A stretch of DNA of 64,000 nucleotides from Bacillus sp. Marseille-Q3570 (GTDB lineage: Bacteria; Bacillota; Bacilli; Bacillales; Fictibacillaceae), in the NCBI RefSeq assembly GCF_946151055.1, contig NZ_CAMGYZ010000007.1, positions 248,001 to 312,000 on the forward strand, written 5' to 3'. The notes under the pieces were generated by a model that saw only the letters and a list, made by a program, of their open reading frames with translations, made no database searches and had not been told where the DNA came from. Positions 51,671 through 59,334 of the stretch are shown here, one piece after another; the stretch's first letter is position 1; each line of letters begins with the position of its first letter. The position numbers and the translations under genes were made by a program.

Positions 51671-53440
51671 TTGATCATTGGGGATATTTGGATCACATTC
51701 ATTGTTATTGGCATCATGTTTCTATTCCTTTTGACCAATTGGTATAGTACCGAAATTGTCGTCCTTAGCGCAGTGTTGATTCTAATGTGGAGCGGAGTCA
51801 TAACCCTATCTGAGGCATTTGCAGGATTCATCAATGAAGGCGTGCTGACAATCGCTTCCTTATTCATCATCATTAATACAATACAGAAACATCCTTCTTT
51901 TTCAAAAATAACAACCATTGTATTTGGAGGTAAACAGACACTGAGAAGAGGTATGTCACGTATGATGGTCGTGACAGGTTGGTTATCGAGTTTCATGAAC
52001 AATACACCACTCGTTGTACTTTTTACACCGATTGTAAAGAAGTGGGCTGAAAGAAATTCAATCTATCCATCAAAATTATTGATCCCGCTTTCCTATGCCG
52101 CAATCATTGGTGGGATGTGTACACTTATAGGAACTTCTACGAATCTTGTCATCCATACATTATTACAAAAGGAAGGATATACGGGATTTTCATTATTTGA
52201 ATTAGCTTATGTAGGGATCCCCTTTTTTGTAGTTGCACTTCTTTACATGTTGTTTATTGGTTATAAATTACTTCCCGAAAATAATACAGATTATATTGCA
52301 AAAATCAAAAGTCCTCAGTTCATCGTCGAAGTAAAGGTGACTGACCAGTTCAGGGGCATTGGCAAGACACTTCAAGACGCTGGATTAAGACATCTTAGTA
52401 AATGTTATGTAATGGCGATTTTGAGGCAAGGAGAATGGTTGTTTCCGATTTCTCCTAGACAGAAGGTGAATCTAGGCGATCGATTATTATTTGTGGGTGA
52501 TGAGACTTGTTCAACAGAAATAGAACAGTTGTCAGGGCTTACAATTGAACATTCCAGATACGATTTTGCTGAACATCATGATGAATTCAAATTGATAGAG
52601 GCGACAGTTCCACAGTACTCTTCTTATATTTCGTCCAAGATCAGTGATATAAAATTCAGGACCAGACATGGTGGAGTGGTTGTGGCTATATATCGTAACG
52701 GTAAAAGAATCAATGAAAAAATCGGTTCGATTCCCCTGAAGGCAGGGGATATGTTGATTATCCTCACAACAAGAGATTCCCTTGAACCGGACCAGAATTC
52801 GAAAAACCTTCTAATCATGGATTTCAACACGAATTACAAGGAAGTGAATTTCCGTGACTGGATTCCGGTTTGGTTATTCGGATTGATGATCACATCAGTC
52901 ACATTCGGGCTTGTGCCGATTACCCATGCTGCGATTACAACCGCCATCCTTCTTGTTCTATTAAGATTGACTACATTTGATGCATCGATGGGTTCGATCA
53001 AATGGGATATTCTTTTTGTCATTGGAGGAGCATTTGGGATCGCTACTGCGATGACAAATTCAGGTGCAGCTGATTATCTAGTCAGCCTTGTCTTTTCACA
53101 TGTGGATCGGATGACGCCAATTATTCTGTTGATCGTCGTCTATGTGATTACGAATCTATTGACTGAAATCATAACAAATAACGCTGCAGCAGTTATCATG
53201 TTCCCGATTGTCTTATCCTTTGTGAATGAATTGGCTTTAAATCCAGAGCCTTATGCCATTGTTCTTGCAATAGCGGCTTCCGCAAGTTTTTCAACACCGA
53301 TTGGATATCAGACAAACTTACTTGTATATAGTTCTGGTCAATATCGTTTCAGTGATTTCATCAAAGTAGGAGTTCCGCTGAATATCATCGGTTTATGTAC
53401 CACATTACTCATCGTTCCGGTTATATGGCCATTAAGTTAA
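51671..53440 (+). CDS. SLC13-type permease with TrkA-C domains, probable sulfate importer
   Basis: A 589-residue membrane protein. About twelve helices are split by a central cytoplasmic part (residues about 215-400) holding two TrkA-C/RCK-C domains (FRGIGKTLQDAG ... GDRLLFVGD and SDIKFRTRHGG ... AGDMLIILTT). The conserved SLC13/CitM motifs are FMNNTPLVVLFTP, LIGTSTNLV and the second-half ITNNAAAVIMFP and FSTPIGYQTN. Algal and bacterial sulfate transporters SAC1/SLT have this architecture. Its place between sat and cysC is the strongest reason to call sulfate as substrate. The start is TTG 51671, five bases after sat. Confidence 0.82.
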   Translation: MIIGDIWITFIVIGIMFLFLLTNWYSTEIVVLSAVLILMWSGVITLSEAFAGFINEGVLTIASLFIIINTIQKHPSFSKITTIVFGGKQTLRRGMSRMMVVTGWLSSFMNNTPLVVLFTPIVKKWAERNSIYPSKLLIPLSYAAIIGGMCTLIGTSTNLVIHTLLQKEGYTGFSLFELAYVGIPFFVVALLYMLFIGYKLLPENNTDYIAKIKSPQFIVEVKVTDQFRGIGKTLQDAGLRHLSKCYVMAILRQGEWLFPISPRQKVNLGDRLLFVGDETCSTEIEQLSGLTIEHSRYDFAEHHDEFKLIEATVPQYSSYISSKISDIKFRTRHGGVVVAIYRNGKRINEKIGSIPLKAGDMLIILTTRDSLEPDQNSKNLLIMDFNTNYKEVNFRDWIPVWLFGLMITSVTFGLVPITHAAITTAILLVLLRLTTFDASMGSIKWDILFVIGGAFGIATAMTNSGAADYLVSLVFSHVDRMTPIILLIVVYVITNLLTEIITNNAAAVIMFPIVLSFVNELALNPEPYAIVLAIAASASFSTPIGYQTNLLVYSSGQYRFSDFIKVGVPLNIIGLCTTLLIVPVIWPLS

Positions 53441-53454
53441 GGAGGTGCATATCC

Positions 53455-54072
53455 ATGACTTCAAATTTATTTTGGCATCATCAGGATGTACCTAAGAAAG
53501 CAAGGCAATTATTGCATGGTCATAAAAGTTTCATCATCTGGTTCACCGGGTTATCAGGCTCTGGTAAATCGACGATTGCGAATCGATTGGATCGGGCGTT
53601 ATATCGACATAATATCTCAACCTATATACTTGATGGCGATAATATAAGGATGGGGTTGAATAAAGACCTCAGTTTCAAACAAGAGGATCGGGAAGAGAAC
53701 ATCCGGCGGGTCGGTGAGGTTGCCCGGTTGTTCGTAGATGCCGGTATCGTCGTTCTAGCTACCTTCGTGTCCCCATTTCGAAAAGATAGGGAATTTGTCA
53801 GGAAGTTAGTCAATAAGGATGAATTCATCGAGGTGTATGTGAAATGTAATTTCGACACTTTGAAAGCACGTGATCCAAAAGGGCTATATGAAAAAGCGCT
53901 GAAAGGTGAAATCAAGAATTTCACAGGGATCTCGGATCCGTATGAACATCCTGAAAATCCAGAGATCATTGTTGATACGACGATGATGACACCTAATGTA
54001 TGTGTAAAACAGATCATGAACTATTTATATAATAACGGCTATTTGAAGAAATCAAATGGATTTGTTAAATGA
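53455..54072 (+). CDS. cysC: Adenylyl-sulfate kinase CysC
   Basis: A 205-residue P-loop kinase that phosphorylates APS to PAPS. Motifs: WFTGLSGSGKSTIA (Walker A), DGDNIRMGLNKDLSF, REENIRRVGEVA, and DPKGLYEKALKGEIKNF followed by GISDPYE, all diagnostic of CysC. ATG 53455 follows AAGGAGGTG. PAPS made here can feed either assimilation (CysH) or sulfotransfer; in this cluster only the sulfotransferase is visible. It is the last gene of the sulfation operon. Confidence 0.95.
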   Translation: MTSNLFWHHQDVPKKARQLLHGHKSFIIWFTGLSGSGKSTIANRLDRALYRHNISTYILDGDNIRMGLNKDLSFKQEDREENIRRVGEVARLFVDAGIVVLATFVSPFRKDREFVRKLVNKDEFIEVYVKCNFDTLKARDPKGLYEKALKGEIKNFTGISDPYEHPENPEIIVDTTMMTPNVCVKQIMNYLYNNGYLKKSNGFVK

Positions 54073-54139
54073 TACTGTTTCCTGACCAACCTACTCGTCA
54101 GTTTTCTGGTGACCTTCGTCCTTCATCAGGTCGCTTCCG

Positions 54140-54178
54140 ATTATCATTTGCCCCTCGGAAAGGGAGTGAATTTCGCAA
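54140..54178 (+). repeat. R2 repeat fragment (copy d)
   Basis: CCCCTCGGAAAGGGAGTGAATTTCGC matches only the right end of the R2 family (GCGGAAAGGGAGTGAATTC at 60963). The rest is missing. Confidence 0.45.
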
Positions 54179-54207
54179 AATCAAAAATAAGGAAACCATA
54201 TAAAAGT

Positions 54208-54246
54208 AAAAACCAACATTCCTTTGAGAAGGTGTTGGTTTTTAAA
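54208..54246. terminator. Bidirectional terminator between cysC and the small CxxC gene
   Basis: AAAACCAACATTCCTT and AAGGTGTTGGTTTT pair with one asymmetry around TGAG and are followed by TTT. Confidence 0.8.
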
Positions 54247-54252
54247 AGCAAA

Positions 54253-54393
54253 TCATCGGTTTGGCTTCCAAGTTACTTTACCGCATGTACTGCAACCTGA
54301 TTTTTTCGTTTTTGTAAACATATTTGAATTAGTTTCCCTTAATCTCTTCTTTTTAATATGATGATATAATTCGATGACATCTTTTTTATTCAA
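54253..54393 (-). CDS. Small Lys-rich protein with a C-terminal CxxC motif
   Basis: A 46-residue protein from TTG 54393, with GAGGTG six bases upstream. Residues 1-30 form a basic helix (DVIELYHHIKKKRLRE); the end is GCSTCGKVTWKPNR, with one C-x-x-C pair that could bind a metal as a dimer or form a disulfide. I know of no family. A ribosome site, stop right beside a terminator and biased composition favour a real gene. It faces away from the 54469 gene's promoter side and lies downstream of it in the same direction, so they may be co-transcribed. Confidence 0.6.
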   Translation of the reverse strand: MNKKDVIELYHHIKKKRLRETNSNMFTKTKKSGCSTCGKVTWKPNR

Positions 54394-54468
54394 GTCGCTC
54401 ACCTCGGTGTTCAGATAATTTATCTTATTCGTACAAGGCGGGAAGGTGTTTTATTTTTAAAAAATGGA

Positions 54469-55236
54469 TTAATGACGTCGTTTTTCTTTTTGTTTGAATG
54501 GATTGATTGTAGAGGGAGGCGCTGAAGTTTTTTCTTTAAACGGATTGATTTGTGATGTTACCCCTTTCTTCATATTTTTAAATGGGTCGATCGGTTTTTC
54601 ATTTCTGTGACCCTGTGAATGTCCACTGGAGGGCATATCAGGCCAGTAATGTCTGAGTTGATAAGATGATAGGAACGGATTGATTGGAACTAAGACCTCT
54701 CTAAGAAGTTTTTCATACATCTTCTGTTCCACATCAAATAGTGAATCTGTCGTTTCATGATGGGATGTTTGTAAAATTAAATAAGATAGCCATTCAGTGA
54801 TATTTATGCCACTGCGAGGATTCCAATATACTTTTATTTCATCCGAGCGCATCTCCGGTGCAAATTGTTTATACACCATATCTGGTACTGAAATGAATGG
54901 TTTCATGACAGGGTCGAACTTATAAACTTCATTTTTACACTCTAGTCTCATACTAAGGTCCGGGGTGGATTCCTGGAAAATCGACAATGTCAGATCTGCA
55001 TGGCAAGGTTGTGTCGTTACTGAAACTTGGGTGTGTTCCAGAGCGCGGATCAACCGATTCAACTCTTTTTTATTTAAACCTATTATGCGGATTGTAGTAT
55101 CTGCTAATCTACCATTCAATTCATACTTGATGTCATCCCAGCTCAAACCCCAGAAAATAGCTGTTTGCTTCAGGACCTGCAATGCTTCTAAAGAGACCTT
55201 ACATATTTCTTTTCTATTAAATGAAACGCTGTACAC
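54469..55236 (-). CDS. Hypothetical protein with C-terminal IDPFK/INPFK repeats
   Basis: A 255-residue protein I do not recognise. Residues 1-185 look globular (SLEALQVLKQTAIFWG, DIKYELNGRLADTTIRII, then EWLSYLIL). The last 70 residues are low-complexity and repeat INPFL, PIDPFKN, INPFKEK and INPFKQK, ending in EKRRH. Such short repeated Pro-Phe-Lys motifs are seen in spore coat morphogenetic proteins, where they serve as docking sites, but that is only analogy. GTG 55236 follows AAAGGAGGGG. It is divergent from the probable spore surface gene at 55345. Confidence 0.72.
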   Translation of the reverse strand: MYSVSFNRKEICKVSLEALQVLKQTAIFWGLSWDDIKYELNGRLADTTIRIIGLNKKELNRLIRALEHTQVSVTTQPCHADLTLSIFQESTPDLSMRLECKNEVYKFDPVMKPFISVPDMVYKQFAPEMRSDEIKVYWNPRSGINITEWLSYLILQTSHHETTDSLFDVEQKMYEKLLREVLVPINPFLSSYQLRHYWPDMPSSGHSQGHRNEKPIDPFKNMKKGVTSQINPFKEKTSAPPSTINPFKQKEKRRH

Positions 55237-55294
55237 AGCATTCCCCTCCTTTAAAAATAGGCATTAATCTTTGTGTCATTGGTCGTCGTATTCC

Positions 55295-55302
55295 CATAGT
55301 AT
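55295..55302 (+). promoter_or_regulatory. Candidate sigma-K -10 element
   Basis: CATAGTAT fits CATANNNT and lies about 43 bases before the start of the next gene. Weak on its own. Confidence 0.25.
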
Positions 55303-55344
55303 GTATTGAATCTTCAGTTCATGATGAAGAAAGGAAGGGAAACT

Positions 55345-56523
55345 ATGAGTAAGAAAAAACACGACATACCTAAAGCTGCCAACAGCTTACAGGATGAGTG
55401 TATTCGCGTACAGAAAGTGTACGACTGGGTAACCGATGCACTTACCGTTAAAAAGACGGTCTTATTCACTAAAGATCAGCTCAGAGATATAGAAGAAGCG
55501 ATGGAAGACCCTAGTCGCCGCCCTTTGCGTCTTGTCTGTGAACCGCCGAAAACACATCCTTTGTTCCCTCTTAACAGTGGAAATGAAGATCACGACCATG
55601 ACCACGAGCTAGGATTCATTTGCGAACAAGTGGGGGAAACACGTGATGTTACGATTTCTACCAATGGCGGTTTCATTGATGCACAGCTAGTCGAGCTGTT
55701 AATTAGTACAGATGTTAAAGTACTGGTTGTAGATAGACATGGCTGTGTGGTTACAAAAGCCATCGTCAATGCATCAGTTTTTGAATCTTTTGTGCTTTGC
55801 TTCCCTGAAGGAACAGATCTATTCTGCAAAGTATCGAAGATTTTCTGCCGCATTCCATCAGGTACAGTACTTCTTAACACACCAGCACCAGATAGGTTTA
55901 ATATTGAGATTACATTCTGTCTCGATATCCAGGTAGAAGCAGAAGTCAAACTCGAAGTATTGGCTAAATTCTGTTCGCCAAGAGACAACGATCTTGTTGC
56001 AGAAGAAGACATCGAAGATCAATGTCCAAGAGTACAATTTCCACCTCAATGCCCAGGGATCTTCCCAAGACCAAACTGTGATTGTCATGCAGAAGGGGAA
56101 GCGAGTGGGGAGACCGGTCCTGATGCTACTGAAGAAGGACGCTTATCAGTTCGGGTAGACATATGCCCAGACTGCAGTTTAGTCGATAGTGAATTGAGAG
56201 CTAGCTTCCGGGACACAGATAACGGGGATGGTACACAGAGCTTTGACTTCGTAGCGAAAACATTCGATCAAGAGACGTTATGCTGTGAAGAAACGAAGGA
56301 TGGTCTGAAACTGATCATCAGCGGCACAGGTAAAGTTGACGGTAAAACGGTTGATTATAATTTTGCAGTAGTCGATAGTGATACGGCTACACTGTTCCAG
56401 CTTCAATTGATCAATCATAAGGGTAAAACAATCTTTGATTCTGATGTTGTAACTTCCGATGAAGGTGACATTGAGGTAGAGGATTGTGTAACATTCGACG
56501 ATATCAAAATGAAGCGATTTTAA
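55345..56523 (+). CDS. Large Cys-containing putative spore surface protein
   Basis: A 392-residue acidic protein without signal peptide. It starts with a Lys-rich tail, then CIRVQKVYDWVT, a motif that recurs in Bacillus spore coat/exosporium proteins. The first 250 residues hold a His/Asp-rich patch (EDHDHDHEL) and a beta-rich domain with repeated Cys (SKIFCRIP, ITFCLDI, KFCSPRD, CPRVQFPPQCPG, NCDCHAEG). A second beta-rich domain of about 125 residues follows from GRLSVRVDICPDCS. Both may be stacked beta sandwiches joined by a Gly/Glu linker. ATG 55345 follows AGGAAGGG. It is a candidate acceptor of the glycan made by this cluster. The function is inferred only. Confidence 0.72.
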   Translation: MSKKKHDIPKAANSLQDECIRVQKVYDWVTDALTVKKTVLFTKDQLRDIEEAMEDPSRRPLRLVCEPPKTHPLFPLNSGNEDHDHDHELGFICEQVGETRDVTISTNGGFIDAQLVELLISTDVKVLVVDRHGCVVTKAIVNASVFESFVLCFPEGTDLFCKVSKIFCRIPSGTVLLNTPAPDRFNIEITFCLDIQVEAEVKLEVLAKFCSPRDNDLVAEEDIEDQCPRVQFPPQCPGIFPRPNCDCHAEGEASGETGPDATEEGRLSVRVDICPDCSLVDSELRASFRDTDNGDGTQSFDFVAKTFDQETLCCEETKDGLKLIISGTGKVDGKTVDYNFAVVDSDTATLFQLQLINHKGKTIFDSDVVTSDEGDIEVEDCVTFDDIKMKRF

Positions 56524-56532
56524 CAACTAAGA

Positions 56533-56567
56533 AAAGAGCGATGAGCGAGAATTCTCGCTCTTTTTGT
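56533..56567 (+). terminator. Terminator of the 55345 gene
   Basis: GAGCGAGAATTCTCGCTC is a self-complementary stem followed by TTTTTG and further T residues. Confidence 0.85.
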
Positions 56568-56614
56568 TTTTTTCATGGACTATTGAAACGGTTCTCCCTC
56601 ATTTTATCCGTTTT

Positions 56615-56740
56615 ATGAGCAACATCATTTGCATCTTGGGCAATTTCAGGGGCAACTTGAGCAATGTTAGTGCCATCTTGAACAATTTGGTGTGCATCTT
56701 GTACAATTTAAGTGCTATCTTGTGCAATTTAGTAAAATAG
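56615..56740. repeat. 21-bp tandem repeat array B
   Basis: Six units of exactly 21 bases. Five begin TTGGGCAATTT, TTGAGCAATGT, TTGAACAATTT, TTGTACAATTT and TTGTGCAATTT; the first is ATGAGCAACAT. Most end in GCCATC, GCATC or GCTATC. The constant core is TTGNNCAA, a short inverted repeat, and the flanks diverge. The period and core agree with array A at 13730. Confidence 0.88.
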
Positions 56741-56800
56741 ACCCGGAAAAAACCTAAACATGCATATAACCATGAAATGCTAAAAACGGCAAATTTAAAA

Positions 56801-56849
56801 AGGCTGACCAGAAGCATCAACGTTAAAGATTGATGTTTCGGTCCAGCCT
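56801..56849. terminator. Long hairpin, possible terminator
   Basis: AGGCTGACCAGAAGCATCAA and TTGATGTTTCGGTCCAGCCT pair with two or three mismatches across a short loop. The following CATTTTG is only weakly T-rich. It may end transcripts or be part of a repeat. Confidence 0.55.
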
Positions 56850-57012
56850 CATTTTGTATACAAACTTTGTTCCGAAATGGTGTCGCTATCTCGTTAGTCG
56901 ACTTTTCAACAAGCTGTATCAGCTGGGGATCTCTATGCAACTAGAATGGGTTATTTACATATGTCTACCAGCCTATTCCCCCTGATTGGATTACTTCTGA
57001 GCAGTGTCTACG

Positions 57013-58299
57013 TCAACCTCTTCCAAATGCTATATAGTCCAATCCTGCCGACCTGACATCCGACGGTCTTAAACAGTTCCTCGCATCCAATATGATTGAA
57101 CCCTGCATCACTGCTTTAACTTTAGGCCAATCCGCTTCAATGAAATCTTTCCACTCTGTGGCAACGATCAGGATATCTGCATCCTTGACAGAGTCGTATT
57201 GATCCATGGTAGTACGTGAATGGTTCGATGTATTGACCGCAGCAGGATCATAAGCTGTCAATCTTGCTCCTTTTTCATTTAACCTTTCTATTAAACGAAA
57301 GGAAGGAGAATCACGTGTATCATCGGTATTTGGTTTGAAAGCAAGCCCCCAGACCGTAATGTTACGATGACTCAGGTCACCAGCTTCTTTTTCCAATAAT
57401 TCGACATACATATCAACTTGAGAATTATTCACCCTTTCAACCGAATGTAACAGAGAGGGAACGACACCTGTTTCAATTGCAGCGTAACTAAGCGACTGGA
57501 TATCCTTAGGTAAACAGTATCCTCCATAACCCAGCCCGGCTTTTAAAAAACGGGGCCCGATTCGCGGATCACATCCGAGTGCATCCGCTACAATGGAAAT
57601 GTCTCCGTTGTACGCCTGACAAATTCGCTGCAATTCATTGATGAAAGAAATTTTTGTGGCAAGGAACGCATTTGATGCATATTTGATCAATTCAGCAGTA
57701 ACTGGTGAAGTGAAAAAATATTCTGAGGGAAGATACGCATACATTTTTCGGATGAATTCAAGATCATGCGGATTTCTTCCCCCTACAACTATTTTATCTG
57801 GATTCAACAAATCATAGAGAGCGGTTCCTTCACGTAAAAATTCAGGATTCGACAGGACTTTGAAGCAGTCTTTCCCATTTCCGGATTCCATGAGCCTGGT
57901 CCGGATATACTCATTTGTGCCAGGGGGAACCGTACTTTTGATGATAATTGTTTTCTCCTCATCGTCTTTTGTTGTTAAAACAATACTATCAATGACTTGA
58001 TCGATATATTTGAGATCGGTTTTGCCTGTAGCACTTGCTGGAGTCCCAACCGTCACAAGAATCACTTCATTATGTTGCAAATGCTTATGAATATCAGTGG
58101 AAAATGCAAGTGTACCGCTCTGAAGCTGCTTCTGAAGCAAAGATTCCAATCCATCTTCATGGATGATACATTTCCCGTCATTCAGAGCTTCGACTTTCTC
58201 AGGATCAATGTCTACACAGGTAACCTTATGCCCGAAATGTGAAAGCACTGTTCCTGTGGTCAGTCCTACATAGCCGCATCCTATTACACAAATGTTCAA
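57013..58299 (-). CDS. UDP-glucose 6-dehydrogenase (TuaD/YtcA type)
   Basis: A 428-residue enzyme that oxidises UDP-glucose to UDP-glucuronate with two NAD. Motifs: ICVIGCGYVGLTTG (NAD loop), KSTVPPGTNEYIR, NPEFLREGTALYD, and the catalytic Cys in GLGYGGYCLPKD; the ALKYASNAFLA-type block is seen as IKYASNAFLATK. The C-terminal half has TVWGLAFKPNTDDTRDSPS. The start is TTG 58299 after GGGGTGAG. It is divergent from a UDP-glucose pyrophosphorylase that makes its substrate. In B. subtilis the paralog YtcA with YtdA belongs to the spore crust polysaccharide genes. Confidence 0.93.
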   Translation of the reverse strand: MNICVIGCGYVGLTTGTVLSHFGHKVTCVDIDPEKVEALNDGKCIIHEDGLESLLQKQLQSGTLAFSTDIHKHLQHNEVILVTVGTPASATGKTDLKYIDQVIDSIVLTTKDDEEKTIIIKSTVPPGTNEYIRTRLMESGNGKDCFKVLSNPEFLREGTALYDLLNPDKIVVGGRNPHDLEFIRKMYAYLPSEYFFTSPVTAELIKYASNAFLATKISFINELQRICQAYNGDISIVADALGCDPRIGPRFLKAGLGYGGYCLPKDIQSLSYAAIETGVVPSLLHSVERVNNSQVDMYVELLEKEAGDLSHRNITVWGLAFKPNTDDTRDSPSFRLIERLNEKGARLTAYDPAAVNTSNHSRTTMDQYDSVKDADILIVATEWKDFIEADWPKVKAVMQGSIILDARNCLRPSDVRSAGLDYIAFGRG

Positions 58300-58474
58300 T
58301 TTATCTCACCCCGTGCTCAGCTCAATCACTTTATATTGTATTTGCCTATGACACATTAGGTGATGAAGGAGGGCTTGAATTTCGATGTTGACAAGCCTTA
58401 TTTTCATATTCATTTACACTTCATCGTCCACAACCGAATAAGCTATTACATGAAAGATTGAGGAGGAGTAAGCT

Positions 58475-59299
58475 TTGATCAAAAAAGCAATCGTTCCAGC
58501 TGCAGGATATGGTACCAGAAGTCTTCCTATAACGAAAGTTCTTCCTAAAGAAATGTTTCCGATCAAGGGGAAACCTTCCATCCATTATATTGTTGAAGAA
58601 GCAGTAGAGGCAGGTATTGAAGAAATTCTGATCATCGTTTCAAAATATAAAAACCTCATCGTCGACTATTTTGATGTTTCCCTCGAACTCGAGGCATTTC
58701 TTGAATCCAGGAACAAAATAGAACTGCTTGATAAGTTGACCCTTCCGAAGGTCCATATACAATATACCCGGCAACCTTATGCGCGTGGGCTTGGAGATGC
58801 AATCCGATTAGGAAGGTCTTTTGCAGGGAACGACCCCTTTGTTGTGTTGTTACCTGATGACATCATACTCACACGAGGAGCGAACGCAACAAAGCAGCTT
58901 ATTGATCTTTATCAAACAGTCGAAGCCCCTGTGATTGCACTGAAGTATATAAAAGATGAGCTTCTTCACAAATATGGAGTAGTGGATGTCATGAACCAAC
59001 AAGATCAACTCCATTCCATCAAATCGATTGTTGAAAAGCCGAAAGTGTCACCGCCATCTAACTTAGCTGTTGTAGGGAGATATGTAATGACTCCGGATAT
59101 TTTTGATTGTATTTCAACGAAAAAAGATAGCTCTGATGGTGAAATACAGTTTACTGATGCAATAAAAGAACTGATATCATTGCGAACATGTTATGGCTAT
59201 GAAATTGAGGGTGACCGATTTGATATTGGGATTGAGGAAGAATATGTAAACTTGATCCAATATGTACACCATCTACAGGAACAAAATCAATCCAACTAG
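58475..59299 (+). CDS. UTP-glucose-1-phosphate uridylyltransferase (GalU/YtdA type)
   Basis: A 274-residue nucleotidyltransferase that makes UDP-glucose. The signature is PAAGYGTRSLPITKVLPKEM with the UTP-binding GTR and Lys; later VVLLPDDI and IKSIVEKP, with RYVMTPDIFD. It is slightly shorter than main GalU proteins, as are the sporulation-linked YtdA-like forms. The start is TTG 58475 after AGGAGGAG. It feeds UDP-glucose to the divergent dehydrogenase, giving UDP-glucuronate for acidic glycans. Confidence 0.9.
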   Translation: MIKKAIVPAAGYGTRSLPITKVLPKEMFPIKGKPSIHYIVEEAVEAGIEEILIIVSKYKNLIVDYFDVSLELEAFLESRNKIELLDKLTLPKVHIQYTRQPYARGLGDAIRLGRSFAGNDPFVVLLPDDIILTRGANATKQLIDLYQTVEAPVIALKYIKDELLHKYGVVDVMNQQDQLHSIKSIVEKPKVSPPSNLAVVGRYVMTPDIFDCISTKKDSSDGEIQFTDAIKELISLRTCYGYEIEGDRFDIGIEEEYVNLIQYVHHLQEQNQSN

Positions 59300-59330
59300 G
59301 GGGATCTCAGTCAAGCGCCCCCTTGGTTAA
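59296..59330 (+). terminator. Terminator of the GalU-type gene
   Basis: AGGGGG and CCCCCT pair across a 14-base loop, followed by TTGGTTAAATTT. The T-tract is broken, so efficiency is uncertain. Confidence 0.6.
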
Positions 59331-59334
59331 ATTT

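Larger units (their letters stand above)
56568..57012. other. Intergenic region with repeats before ugd
   Basis: About 445 bp without a credible gene. It contains 21-bp repeat array B, the hairpin at 56801-56849, and then about 150 bp (56850-57000) of sequence I cannot assign. A 113-codon minus-strand frame crosses both the array and this part, but lacks a ribosome site and I reject it. Confidence 0.55.

Noticed and set aside
50526-54072. Ordinary sulfate assimilation operon
   Set aside because: PAPS reductase (cysH) and sulfite reductase are absent while a PAPS-dependent sulfotransferase lies in the same gene run. A genome-wide check is still needed.
56599-56940. Open frame of 113 codons on the minus strand
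   Set aside because: It runs through repeat array B and a hairpin, has no ribosome site, and the protein changes character at the array edge.
36226-59299. Capsule or exopolysaccharide operon
   Set aside because: No polymerase, flippase, chain-length regulator or priming transferase is present, and the chromosomal position is a spore surface locus.
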